DNA from: Salegentibacter tibetensis
Lineage (GTDB): Bacteria; Bacteroidota; Bacteroidia; Flavobacteriales; Flavobacteriaceae
Length of the DNA stretch: 59,336 nt
Direction: 5' to 3'
NCBI RefSeq assembly: GCF_020164485.1
Contig: NZ_JAIQZA010000026.1
Location: forward strand, 1-59,336
Shown here: positions 18,728 to 27,182 of the stretch, one piece after another
How positions within the stretch are numbered: the first letter of the stretch is position 1
How the letters are laid out: each line of letters starts with the position of its first letter
Position numbers and translations under genes: made by a program
Notes under the pieces: generated by a model
Seen by the model: only the letters and a program-made list of their open reading frames with translations
Told to the model about the DNA's origin: nothing
Database searches by the model: none

Positions 18728-20401
18728 ATGAAAATACCCTTTTTAAAACCTGCGTTAATAATGGGAAGCGCGCTTATTTTAGCTTCCTGCGGAAGTGGCT
18801 CTCCAAAAATAGTTTCTACCCCAATCGCAAATATAGATTCTATCCCGCTTAAGATCACCGATCTTTCTGAAACTCAACTTAAAGGATGGGGAGGTGCCGA
18901 TCTAATGAACGATACTATTCCCGGGATGAGCGTAGACAAAGCTTATTCAGAAATAATTAAAAACAACAAAGGTCAGAAAACCATTGTAGCCGTAATAGAT
19001 AGCGGCGTAGATATAGAGCACGAAGACCTGGAGGGCGTTATCTGGACCAATACCGGTGAAATTCCAGGTAACGGAAAAGACGACGATAATAACGGCTATA
19101 TAGACGACGTTCACGGTTGGAATTTTCTAGGCGATGCCGTGGAAGAAAATATGGAGTATACCCGTATTTATAAGCGTTTAAAGCCAAAATATGAAGGTAA
19201 ACCTGCAAGCTCTATAAGTACGGCAGACAGGGCTGAGTTTATTTATTATCAGGAAGCGAAAGAAGAGTACGAAAAGGAGTATGAAGAAACTATTCAGAAT
19301 AGAAACCAGTACGAGCAAATAAAAAAACAACTTGTAGCGGCACACCAGGCCGTTTCTTCACAATTAGGAAAAGAAGATTATACCAAGGAAGAACTTAGCG
19401 CAATGCAAGCTACAGGCCAGTTGGCTCAGTATAAAGCTATGTTGCAACAAATTCAGGATAACGTAAACGAAAATATTCCGGAGGCATTGGAAGAACTTGA
19501 CGAAGGCATTGAATATTATGCCAATCGTATAGAAACCCATTTAAACCTGGAATTAGACGGTCGTGCGCCCGTAGGCGATGATCCTTATGATATTACCGAT
19601 ACCAATTATGGAAACGCCAATGTTATGGGACCATCTAAGGATAAAGAAGATATTAAACACGGTACTCACGTAGCAGGAACTATAGCTGCGGAAAGAAATA
19701 ATAATATCGGCATAAATGGCGTTGCCAATAACGTGGAAATTATGGTGCTGCGGGCAGTTCCAGATGGAGATGAATATGATAAGGATATCGCACTGGCGAT
19801 ACGTTATGCAGTAGATAATGGTGCAAGAGTGATCAACACCAGTTTTGGAAAGTATTTTTCTCCAAATCCTGAGTGGGTAACAGAAGCCATTAAATATGCG
19901 GCTGAAAACGATGTTTTAATCGTAAATGCAGGAGGAAACGAAGGCCTTAACTTAGATGAAAACACTGTATATCCTAACGATCAAAACCCGGAAGCACCGG
20001 AAGAAATTTCAGATAATTTCCTAACCGTTGGTGCGCTAAATTTTGATTATGGCTCTAAACTGGTTGCCGATTTTTCTAATTATGGAAAATCAAATGTTGA
20101 TGTTTTCGCTCCCGGAACTAAGATTTGGTCTACCACTCCAAATAACGAATACGAATACTTGCAGGGAACTTCTATGGCGGCTCCTGCAGTTACCGGAGTA
20201 GCAGCAATTATTCGTTCTTTTTATCCAAAATTAAGTGCAGCTCAAGTAAAGCAGATTATTATGGACAGCGGTTTGACTACAGATGCGAAAGTAATTGTAG
20301 GCGGTGACCGTAACAATACTAAAGATTTTAATGAATTATCTGTTTCAGGAAAAATGGTAAATCTTTATAATGCCCTTATCTTAGCTTCCCAAACAAAATA
20401 A
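18728..20401 (+). CDS. S8 (subtilisin-like) serine protease, lipoprotein
   Basis: Lipoprotein signal (PALIMGSALILASCG, cysteine at about 21) followed by a subtilase domain with the complete triad D91 (VIDSGVD), H311 (HGTHVAG) and S482 (GTSMAAP). The Asp and His are about 220 residues apart, while classical subtilisins have about 30; the extra segment includes a charged, probably coiled-coil stretch (YEKEYEETIQNRNQYEQIKKQL). It should act at the outer membrane or in the periplasm on proteins. It may form an operon with the M1 peptidase gene 34 bases downstream. Confidence 0.93.
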   Translation: MKIPFLKPALIMGSALILASCGSGSPKIVSTPIANIDSIPLKITDLSETQLKGWGGADLMNDTIPGMSVDKAYSEIIKNNKGQKTIVAVIDSGVDIEHEDLEGVIWTNTGEIPGNGKDDDNNGYIDDVHGWNFLGDAVEENMEYTRIYKRLKPKYEGKPASSISTADRAEFIYYQEAKEEYEKEYEETIQNRNQYEQIKKQLVAAHQAVSSQLGKEDYTKEELSAMQATGQLAQYKAMLQQIQDNVNENIPEALEELDEGIEYYANRIETHLNLELDGRAPVGDDPYDITDTNYGNANVMGPSKDKEDIKHGTHVAGTIAAERNNNIGINGVANNVEIMVLRAVPDGDEYDKDIALAIRYAVDNGARVINTSFGKYFSPNPEWVTEAIKYAAENDVLIVNAGGNEGLNLDENTVYPNDQNPEAPEEISDNFLTVGALNFDYGSKLVADFSNYGKSNVDVFAPGTKIWSTTPNNEYEYLQGTSMAAPAVTGVAAIIRSFYPKLSAAQVKQIIMDSGLTTDAKVIVGGDRNNTKDFNELSVSGKMVNLYNALILASQTK

Positions 20402-20435
20402 AATAAGTTAGTTACATCATAAAAACCACAATTAA

Positions 20436-22283
20436 ATGAAGAAATTATTATTAAGTATAGCCCTTATAGCAACCTCCTGGGCAGGTGCTCAAAATAACAC
20501 CAGTTACTGGCAACAGCACGTAGATTATAAGATGGAGGTAGATATGAATGTTGAAAACTTTCAATATACCGGTACTCAGGAATTGGTGTACACCAACAAT
20601 TCACCTGATACTTTAGACCGTGTTTTTTATCATTTATATTTTAATGCTTTTCAACCGGGAAGTGAAATGGACGTACGTTCATTAACAATAAAAGACCCTG
20701 ATAGAAGGGTAGGAGATCGTATTTCGAAATTAAGCGAAGCGGAGCAAGGATATTTAAGAGTATCCAGCCTTTACCAGAATGGAAACGACCTTTCTTTTGA
20801 AGAAGTTGGAACTGTATTAGAAGTAGAGCTGGACCAACCTATTTTACCGGGAGAAAAAGCCACTTTTAATATGGAATTTGAAGGCCAGGTGCCCGAGCAA
20901 ATTCGCCGTTCTGGAAGAAACAGCTCAGAAGGTGTAGCACTTTCTATGAGCCAGTGGTTTCCTAAAATGGCCGAATACGATTTTGAAGGCTGGCACGCAG
21001 CGCCCTACATTGGCCGTGAATTTCATGGCGTTTGGGGAGATTTTGATGTAAAACTTAGCATTGATAAAGATTATACCGTTGCTGCTTCAGGATATCTTCA
21101 AAATCCTGATGAAATTGGTCACGGTTATACCGATGAAGAAGTTGAAGCTGAAGGAGATACACATACCTGGCATTTTTTAGCACCAGAAGTACACGACTTT
21201 ACCTGGGCTGCAGATCCTGAATATATTCACGATAAAAGAATTGCTGCGGATGGAACTGTGCTTCACTTTTTCTATAAAAACAATGATGAAATAAAGGAAA
21301 ACTGGAAAAACCTTCAGGAGAAAACTGAAGATTTATTGTTGTTTTTCAATGAAAATATTGGGCCTTACCCATGGGATCAATACTCTTTGGTACAGGGTGG
21401 TGATGGCGGAATGGAATATGCCATGTTAACCTTAATCACCGGAGAACGTAACTTTGGAAGTCTTGTAGGTGTTACCGCACACGAATTGGCACATGCATGG
21501 TTTCAACATTTAATGGCTACAAACGAAAGCAAACACGAGTGGATGGACGAAGGTTTTACCAGCTATATTTCCAGCGCTGCTATGAACCAGGTAATGGAAA
21601 CTTATGCTGATAATCCTCATACGGGTTCTTACCGTGGATATATGCAATTGGCTAATTCTGGCGCTGAACAACCACAAACCACACAGGCCGACAGATATGA
21701 CCTAAATGCCGCTTATGGAGCTGCTGCTTATTCAAAAGGTGCTGTTTTTATTGCTCAGTTAGGATATATCATAGGAAAAGATAATCTCGATAAAACCCTT
21801 AAACGTTATTATGACGAGTGGAAATTTAAACATCCTACGCCTAACGATTTTATAAGAATTGCTGAAAAGGTTTCAGGAGCAGAATTAGACTGGTATTTAA
21901 ATGACTGGACGCGTACTACTGCAACTATAGACTACGGAATTAAAGAAGTTACCAAAGCTGATGAAAATTCAACTAAAGTGACCTTAGAGCGTCATAAATT
22001 GATGCCAATGCCTATAGATGTTACTGTACGTTATACAAATGGTGAAGAAGAAATGATCTATATTCCGTTGCAAATGATGCGTTGGGAAAAACCGGCAGAA
22101 CACGAAAACTGGACAGTTGCAGACGATTGGGCCTGGGCGTATCCAACTTACGAGTTGAAAATAGAAAAACCACTCAGCGAGATAGAAAGTATTGAAATAG
22201 ACGAATCTCAGCTAATGGCAGATGTAAACAGGGACAACAACCTATATACTGCTGAAGAAACTTCAGCAGAAGCAGGGCAGTAG
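20436..22283 (+). CDS. M1-family metallopeptidase (gluzincin), secreted
   Basis: 615 residues with a signal peptide (MKKLLLSIALIATSWAGAQ). Zinc site HELAHAW: H349, E350, H353 with the third ligand E372 in WMDEGF, exactly 18 residues on, as in M1 enzymes. The exopeptidase motif appears as GGMEYAM near 322-328 in place of GAMEN, as in other bacterial M1 subfamilies. Probably a periplasmic aminopeptidase acting on peptides released by proteases such as its S8 neighbour. Followed by a strong terminator. Confidence 0.92.
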   Translation: MKKLLLSIALIATSWAGAQNNTSYWQQHVDYKMEVDMNVENFQYTGTQELVYTNNSPDTLDRVFYHLYFNAFQPGSEMDVRSLTIKDPDRRVGDRISKLSEAEQGYLRVSSLYQNGNDLSFEEVGTVLEVELDQPILPGEKATFNMEFEGQVPEQIRRSGRNSSEGVALSMSQWFPKMAEYDFEGWHAAPYIGREFHGVWGDFDVKLSIDKDYTVAASGYLQNPDEIGHGYTDEEVEAEGDTHTWHFLAPEVHDFTWAADPEYIHDKRIAADGTVLHFFYKNNDEIKENWKNLQEKTEDLLLFFNENIGPYPWDQYSLVQGGDGGMEYAMLTLITGERNFGSLVGVTAHELAHAWFQHLMATNESKHEWMDEGFTSYISSAAMNQVMETYADNPHTGSYRGYMQLANSGAEQPQTTQADRYDLNAAYGAAAYSKGAVFIAQLGYIIGKDNLDKTLKRYYDEWKFKHPTPNDFIRIAEKVSGAELDWYLNDWTRTTATIDYGIKEVTKADENSTKVTLERHKLMPMPIDVTVRYTNGEEEMIYIPLQMMRWEKPAEHENWTVADDWAWAYPTYELKIEKPLSEIESIEIDESQLMADVNRDNNLYTAEETSAEAGQ

Positions 22284-22316
22284 TAGTATTTCTATATTTT
22301 TAAATTATAAATTTAG

Positions 22317-22351
22317 ACCTCACAGTTTTTTAAATTCTGTGAGGTTTTTTT
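22317..22351 (+). terminator. intrinsic terminator after the M1 peptidase gene
   Basis: Perfect 9-bp stem (22317-22325 with 22337-22345), 11-base loop and a run of seven T. Confidence 0.9.
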
Positions 22352-22379
22352 ATGAAAAAAATTTTACCTGTTCCTGTTT

Positions 22380-22487
22380 CGTCATTCTGAAACTGCCCGT
22401 CCGTTCAGACGGGCTTGTTTCAGAATCTAAGCTGTTAGAACTCCGAACAAATTTCGGAACAGGCTCTGAAACAACTTCAGCTTGAGG
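22380..22487. repeat. interspersed repeat of the CATTCTGAA / TTCAGCTTGA type
   Basis: Starts CGTCATTCTGAA, contains TTTCAGAATCTAA, TTAGAACTCCGAA and ends ACTTCAGCTTGAGG. Internal hairpins pair TGAAAC..GTTTCA and CCGAA..TTCGG. A perfect 6-bp GC hairpin (CCCGTC/GACGGG, 22396-22413) is nested inside. Related copies are at 25076, 29404 and 34769 and at the ends of the long repeat at 58663. Confidence 0.75.
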
Positions 22488-22523
22488 TTAGCACAATTAA
22501 TATAATCAGCTTACTTTTGAGCT

Positions 22524-22904
22524 ATGGATGAAAGTTTTGGAAAAGACGAAAAACTAAAGAGCAAAAAGCTGATAGATATTTTGTTTCAGGAAGGGAAATC
22601 GGTTAAAAAATATCCTTTAAAACTCATCTATCTTCCCATAACAAACCCTGAAATTACCAATTTTAAAACCGGGGTATCTGTCCCTAAAAAACTGGTAAAA
22701 ACCGCTGCTGGCCGAAACCGGATTAAAAGACTGATGCGGGAAGCTTTCAGAAAAAATAAGTATCTTGTAACCAGCAACTTTCCAAAACCTTACGCGTTGA
22801 TGTTTATCTATATTTCCAGGGACGAAATTAGCCTCGAAGAGCTTAATAAGGCAATGATAAAAGTGATGGAGAAGTTTAAGGAAGAACAAAATAAACTACG
22901 CTGA
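22524..22904 (+). CDS. rnpA: ribonuclease P protein component
   Basis: 126 residues with the RNase P protein signature: basic GVSVPKKLVKTAAGRNRIKRLMREAFR at about 52-78, containing the RNR motif (AGRNRIKR). It binds the RNase P RNA and matures tRNA 5' ends. The usual partner rpmH is not beside it; instead an S41 protease gene follows after 33 bases, an order I know from other Flavobacteriia. Confidence 0.95.
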   Translation: MDESFGKDEKLKSKKLIDILFQEGKSVKKYPLKLIYLPITNPEITNFKTGVSVPKKLVKTAAGRNRIKRLMREAFRKNKYLVTSNFPKPYALMFIYISRDEISLEELNKAMIKVMEKFKEEQNKLR

Positions 22905-22937
22905 TTTTTCTATAAATCCGCTTAAAAAATATTCAAA

Positions 22938-24572
22938 ATGAAAAAGAAACTCACCAAAAAAATTGCGGTAATTACGCTGGGTGCTACACTTATATTCAGC
23001 AGTTTTGGCTTTAAATCTGATTTTTTTGAGATCGCCAAACAAATTGAAATTTTTACCACGCTTTTTAAGGAAATCAACATGAATTATGTTGAAGAAACCA
23101 ATCCAGCAGCTTTAATGGATACCGCGATTAAAGCGATGCTGGCAGATTTGGATCCCTATACCAATTACTGGAACGAACAGGATGTTGAAGCGGCCAGGAT
23201 TAATAATTCTGGTGAATACAGCGGCATTGGCGCCACCGTGCAGGTAATTGAAGATGCTTTGCTTATTATGGAACCCTACAAAGGTTATCCCGCCGATAAG
23301 GCCGGATTAAAAGCGGGAGACAAGATTATTGAAATTGAAGGAATAAAAGTAGCCGATTATACCGATGATGTTGGAGAACTACTTAACGGCTCTCCAGATT
23401 CTCAAATCAACATTAAATTTCGTCGCCAGGGAGAAATAAAATCAACAGATCTTAACCGTAGCGCCATTAATTTAAAAGCAGTTCCGTTTTATGAACTTTT
23501 GGATGAAAAAACCGGTTATATTGTACTTTCCCGCTTTAATGCCAAGGCTTCTTCCGAAACCATAAGGGCACTTAAAGATTTAAAAAATCAGGGGGCAGAA
23601 GAAATTATCCTTGATCTCAGGGGAAATCCAGGTGGCTTGTTGACCGAAGCCATAAATGTGAGTAATATTTTCTTACCAAAAGGCGAGTTGATCACCACCA
23701 CAAAATCGGTTATAGAAAAATACAATAGGGCTTACCAAACCCAAAAAGAACCTGTAGATACGCAAATTCCCTTAGTGGTTCTGGTAAATGGGCGTAGTGC
23801 TTCTGCAAGCGAGATCGTAGCCGGTGCAATCCAGGATTTAGACAGGGGAGTGGTTGTTGGTGCGCGCAGCTTTGGAAAAGGTCTTGTGCAGCGGCCTAAA
23901 GAGCTAGCATATGGCACCCAGTTAAAAATTACCATTTCGCGCTATTACACCCCTAGCGGAAGGTGTATACAGTCACTTAATTATGCTGAAAGGGATGAAG
24001 AAGGAAAAGCCATAAAACGCACTGCAGACGATTACAACGAGTTTAAAACCCGCAAAGGGCGTAGCGTTTTTGATGGCGGCGGAATTTCTCCCGATGTAAA
24101 ACTGGAAACTTCCGAATACAGCAATATCACTAACGCCTTGCTCGCTGAAAATACCATCTTTGATTTTGCTACAGAGTATTATTATAAAAATGAATTAAGT
24201 GATCCTGAATCATTCGAGTTTACCGATGCAGATTTCAACAGTTTTAAAAACTTTTTGAAAACTTCAAACTTTAACTATCAAACCGCTACAGAAGCTGATT
24301 TGGAAGAGCTTTTAACTACTGCCTCTCAAGAAGGTTATGAACAGGATATTTTAGATCATTACAAAAGTATTTCTACTACAATTGATGAGCAGAAAAAAGA
24401 AGAATTAGATAATAAAAAACACGAAATAGTGAGTTTATTAACCGATGAAATTATTAAACGTTATTTCTACAAAGAAGGTTTGTATGAATATTACATAGAT
24501 CACAATCCTGAGATCCTGGAAGCCAAGTCAATTTTAAATGATACACAGCGTTATTCACAGATTTTGCAATAA
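22938..24572 (+). CDS. S41 C-terminal processing peptidase
   Basis: 544 residues, N-terminal signal/anchor (ITLGATLIFSSFGFKS). A PDZ domain (about 85-165, YSGIGATVQV...AGLKAGDKIIEIEG) is followed by the S41 core with GRSASASEIVAGA (catalytic serine, near residue 290) and RSFGKGLVQ (catalytic lysine, about 25 residues on). It clips periplasmic proteins from the C-terminus. The coding region ends immediately before the last codon of the convergent GNAT gene (24572/24573). Confidence 0.93.
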   Translation: MKKKLTKKIAVITLGATLIFSSFGFKSDFFEIAKQIEIFTTLFKEINMNYVEETNPAALMDTAIKAMLADLDPYTNYWNEQDVEAARINNSGEYSGIGATVQVIEDALLIMEPYKGYPADKAGLKAGDKIIEIEGIKVADYTDDVGELLNGSPDSQINIKFRRQGEIKSTDLNRSAINLKAVPFYELLDEKTGYIVLSRFNAKASSETIRALKDLKNQGAEEIILDLRGNPGGLLTEAINVSNIFLPKGELITTTKSVIEKYNRAYQTQKEPVDTQIPLVVLVNGRSASASEIVAGAIQDLDRGVVVGARSFGKGLVQRPKELAYGTQLKITISRYYTPSGRCIQSLNYAERDEEGKAIKRTADDYNEFKTRKGRSVFDGGGISPDVKLETSEYSNITNALLAENTIFDFATEYYYKNELSDPESFEFTDADFNSFKNFLKTSNFNYQTATEADLEELLTTASQEGYEQDILDHYKSISTTIDEQKKEELDNKKHEIVSLLTDEIIKRYFYKEGLYEYYIDHNPEILEAKSILNDTQRYSQILQ

Positions 24573-25010
24573 TTATTTAACCATCGCGATATGTGGAATT
24601 CCGTCTTCCAGATAACCTTCCCCAATTTGCATAAAACCGTGGCTTTCGTAGAAATCGGTTAGGTATTGCTGGGCGGAGAGTTTAATATTATTGGTTTTAA
24701 AACGTTCTTCAATGGCTAAAATTGAAGCTTTTAATATAAGATGGCCATAGCCAAATTTCCTTTGATTTTCCTTTACTACCACACGACCAATGGCAGCTTC
24801 ATCAAAGTAAAATCCTTTATCAAAACAGCGGGTATAAGCAATAACTTTTCCTTCTTTGAGTCCCAGAACGTGCAATGCTTTTTGATCTTTGCCATCTATA
24901 TCCTGGTAAACGCAATCCTGTTCTACCACAAATACTTCAGAGCGAAGTTGTAGTATCTGGTAAAGCTCTTCAAGACTAAGTTCATTAAATGTTTTTAAAA
25001 GAATTTCCAT
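24573..25010 (-). CDS. GNAT N-acetyltransferase, ElaA-like
   Basis: 145 residues. The start ...ELYQILQLRSEVFVVEQDCVYQDIDGKDQ is the ElaA signature and GRVVVKENQRKFGYGHLI is the acetyl-CoA binding motif A. The acceptor substrate of ElaA proteins is not known. Convergent with the S41 gene with no spacer. Confidence 0.88.
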   Translation of the reverse strand: MEILLKTFNELSLEELYQILQLRSEVFVVEQDCVYQDIDGKDQKALHVLGLKEGKVIAYTRCFDKGFYFDEAAIGRVVVKENQRKFGYGHLILKASILAIEERFKTNNIKLSAQQYLTDFYESHGFMQIGEGYLEDGIPHIAMVK

Positions 25011-25075
25011 ATTTTTTTAAAGTAGATTTGTTCAAAATTAAAAAAGAAAAGACCTGTCTAAAAGGCTTTTTAAAT

Positions 25076-25224
25076 CGTCATTCTGAACCTGCCCGTCCGT
25101 TCAGGCGGGTTTATTTCAGAGCTTGCTCCAAAATTTGTTCGGAGTTCTAAGTTATGGGTAACACATACATGTTAGAATCCCGAAGTAAATTCGGGATAAA
25201 GTCTGAAACAGGTTACCATTGACG
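25076..25224. repeat. interspersed repeat, CATTCTGAA type
   Basis: Begins CGTCATTCTGAACCTG and ends CAGGTTACCATTGACG. Contains the nested GC hairpin (25092-25109), CTCCAAAATTTGTTCGGAG and CCCGAA..TTCGGG. Clearly related to the copy at 22380. Confidence 0.75.
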
Positions 25225-25591
25225 TATTTCTAAAATCCTGATATTTAGGTTTGTTTTTATATTTCTATATTCAAAAAGAAACTTACCTGGTTTGGAAGTT
25301 CATTTTTCATTTTTTGCGTGTATTCCTCTCACTGCGTTCGTCGGATACAAGTAAAACGAAACAAAAAAGGGCGCCCTATGTGGAGGTGTTTTTTTGGCAA
25401 CAAGGCCAAAAAACTGCAAATCAGCAGCTAAATTTTTTCCAGGGCCCTTCGACTCCACTCAGGACAAGCTTTCAAAAATTATTAACGCTGCTGATTTTCT
25501 ACACTCACACACGGAGTTTAAAACTGGCTTTGCTCGAAAATGTCATTTTCCTCCGCTAGGTAATTTTTTTATCACGGGTCTCAGCTTGACG
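25201..25591 (+). repeat. long interspersed repeat, copy A
   Basis: Almost the whole segment reappears as reverse complement at 58663-59110. Shared blocks in order include ATCCTGATATTTAGGTTTG, AAAGAAACTTACCTGGTTTG, CCTCTCACTGCGTTCGTCGG, ATGTGGAGGTGTTTTTTTGG, AATCAGCAGCTAAATTTTTT, TCGACTCCACTCAGGACAAG, CACACGGAGTTTAAAACT and CTCCGCTAGGTAATTTTTTT. Open frames on it are not conserved proteins, only a by-product of nucleotide identity. It fills the gap between the GNAT and rpiB genes. Confidence 0.9.
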
Positions 25592-25636
25592 AAATTAGAC
25601 TTTTTAGACGGCCTCTTTTATAATTAAATATTCTTA

Positions 25637-26071
25637 CTAATTTTCAACCGGAATTTTATCTACTCTCTTTTGGTGTCTTCCACCTTCAAAAGGAGTTTCC
25701 AAAAAGATTTCTACCATATCCACCGCCTGGTGTACAGATACAAAACGCGCCGGAATACTTAATATATTTGCATCATTATGCTCCCTGGCCAATTTAGTGA
25801 TCTCTCCCATCCAGCATAGAGCAGAACGTACACCCTGGTGTTTATTAGCTGTCATATTAGCACCATTACCACTTCCGCAGATAATAATACCAAAGTCTAC
25901 TTTTTTATTCTGAACATCATCGGCTACCGGATGCACAAAATCTGGGTAATCTACACTATCATCACTGTTAGTACCATAGTTAATAACTTCTATACCCTTG
26001 TTTTTTAGATAATCAACTACTTTTTTCTTGTATCCTGTACCGGCGTGATCGTTTCCTATTGCAATTTTCAT
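25637..26071 (-). CDS. rpiB: ribose-5-phosphate isomerase B
   Basis: 144 residues from the MKIAIGNDHAGTGYK start; a longer frame begins 20 codons upstream but the extension is hydrophobic and absent from the family. Interconverts ribose-5-phosphate and ribulose-5-phosphate. Signature: GNDHAG near the N-terminus and the catalytic loop CGSGNGANMTANKHQGVRSALCW. Upstream is the long AT-rich gap. RpiB/LacA relatives also act on other sugar phosphates, but this length and context fit RpiB. Confidence 0.93.
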   Translation of the reverse strand: MKIAIGNDHAGTGYKKKVVDYLKNKGIEVINYGTNSDDSVDYPDFVHPVADDVQNKKVDFGIIICGSGNGANMTANKHQGVRSALCWMGEITKLAREHNDANILSIPARFVSVHQAVDMVEIFLETPFEGGRHQKRVDKIPVEN

Positions 26072-26188
26072 AATTAAGGTTTTAGCTGCAGCAAAGGTAA
26101 AAAAACCACTTAGTAACAGCACTGTTTTCAATTGTTAATTACTTTTTAAATAAGCTTTAAAATCAAGGCTTTAGTATTGACATAGTAT

Positions 26189-26197
26189 TGTGGATAA
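26189..26197 (-). promoter_or_regulatory. DnaA box, perfect match
   Basis: TGTGGATAA on the plus strand, which is TTATCCACA on the minus strand, the consensus DnaA site. Confidence 0.5.
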
Positions 26198-26579
26198 GCA
26201 TTGATGAGAAACTGACAAACTTATTTGCGGTATTCAATTTAAATTTCAATAGCAAAATATTACCGAGTAAATCAAATTATAAGTCGGTTACTTTTGGAGA
26301 AGTTATCAGCATATAAAAACAGGTTGTAAACAGTAATTTATTTTCCAGTTATCCCGATTTAATATTGGAATTCACTTATTAACTTTTGTTAAGTAAATAT
26401 TAAAATAGTAAGATTTCCAGACTTTTAGAGTTTTAGAAGTATGTTAATAAGTTGTTACCAAATCAAGCTAACTTAAAAACCAAACAAAGCTTAAAAAAAT
26501 TGTTCTACAAGTTAACAGCCTATAATCATCATTAGTTTTAATTTTTATAAAAAGAAGAAAAAAAGATAATAATATATAA

Positions 26580-26588
26580 TGTTGATAA
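26580..26588 (-). promoter_or_regulatory. DnaA box, one mismatch
   Basis: TGTTGATAA on the plus strand (TTATCAACA on the minus), one base from consensus, next to an A/T-only stretch that could melt easily. Confidence 0.35.
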
Positions 26589-26736
26589 CATTGAGTGCTA
26601 TCTATAAAATTGTAATTTGATTTTTAAAGTTTTATTTGTTGGGAATATAAAAGTCTGGAAATGAATTAAGTCTTTTTCTTATGCTTATTATATGAAAAAT
26701 ATTAATTCTTAAATTACTGAAAAACAGAAACTTAAA

Positions 26737-26919
26737 TTAATTCAAATAATAAATTGTTTCTTCAGAATAACTCATACTGTGTTCCATATAAAGTTGAGCT
26801 GATTCAAGATTTATCTGGCTTTTTTTATTTAGGGAAATATTAATGGACGCGATAAAAACTATCAACCCGAGTAGGAAAATAGCAAAGAAAATAAACGATA
26901 TTTTTTTAGCTTTATTCAT
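26737..26919 (-). CDS. possible small single-pass membrane protein
   Basis: 60 codons: basic start MNKAKKISF, one clear hydrophobic helix (about 8-27), then a polar tail. I do not recognise it. The amphipathic order of the segments looks protein-like and there is a near-match to a -7 box upstream on the minus strand, but the AT-rich setting makes chance open frames common. Confidence 0.35.
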   Translation of the reverse strand: MNKAKKISFIFFAIFLLGLIVFIASINISLNKKSQINLESAQLYMEHSMSYSEETIYYLN

Positions 26920-27182
26920 AGTAAACTGATAAACTAACCTTACAAAAATGAGAATAAAATGCAGCGAGAACTTTAAATTAAAATTAAGAAAAAATTAAGA
27001 TTGAAAATTGCTTTTATTGTTATCTGACAAAAAACGGGGGTTTATACCCAGATTGAAAATTATGTTAATTAAATGTGAAAATATTCTTTAAGAGAATAAT
27101 TTTCAGAGCGCTTAACAAAACTTTAATCGCAAATAGAGCTCATGTAACACAGAAGCCGTAATTTTATACTTTAAATATTGAA

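Larger units (their letters stand above)
25044..25622 (-). terminator. possible rpiB terminator whose loop is filled by repeats
   Basis: Just after the rpiB stop, 25598-25620 pairs imperfectly with 25047-25070 (shared AAAAGA and GTCTAAAA blocks), and on the minus strand the second arm is followed by a T-run (25041-25046). About 530 bases of repeats lie between the arms. The pairing is weaker than in the three other cases in this window (34.7, 35.9 and 45.0 kb). Confidence 0.4.
26072..27182. other. 1.1-kb AT-rich gap; candidate replication origin region
   Basis: Very AT-rich, with one doubtful small frame (26737-26919). It contains a perfect DnaA box (26189-26197), a one-mismatch box (26580-26588) and several weaker matches: TTATCAGCA at 26303, TTATCCCGA at 26349 and TGTTAATAA at 26442. 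Long A/T runs occur at 26540-26580. Two parS-like sites lie 15-17 kb to the right. Origin function is inference. Confidence 0.35.

Noticed and set aside
25251-25627. Open frames of 77-102 codons inside the long repeat, with similar frames in copy B (58690-58987)
   Set aside because: Several frames are open at once and the similarity follows from nucleotide identity of the repeat. The sequences are low in typical protein features and have no plausible start or partner genes.
26072-26131. Longer start of RpiB
   Set aside because: The 20 added residues are hydrophobic and would make a signal-like start on a cytoplasmic enzyme whose family begins at MKIAIGNDHAG.
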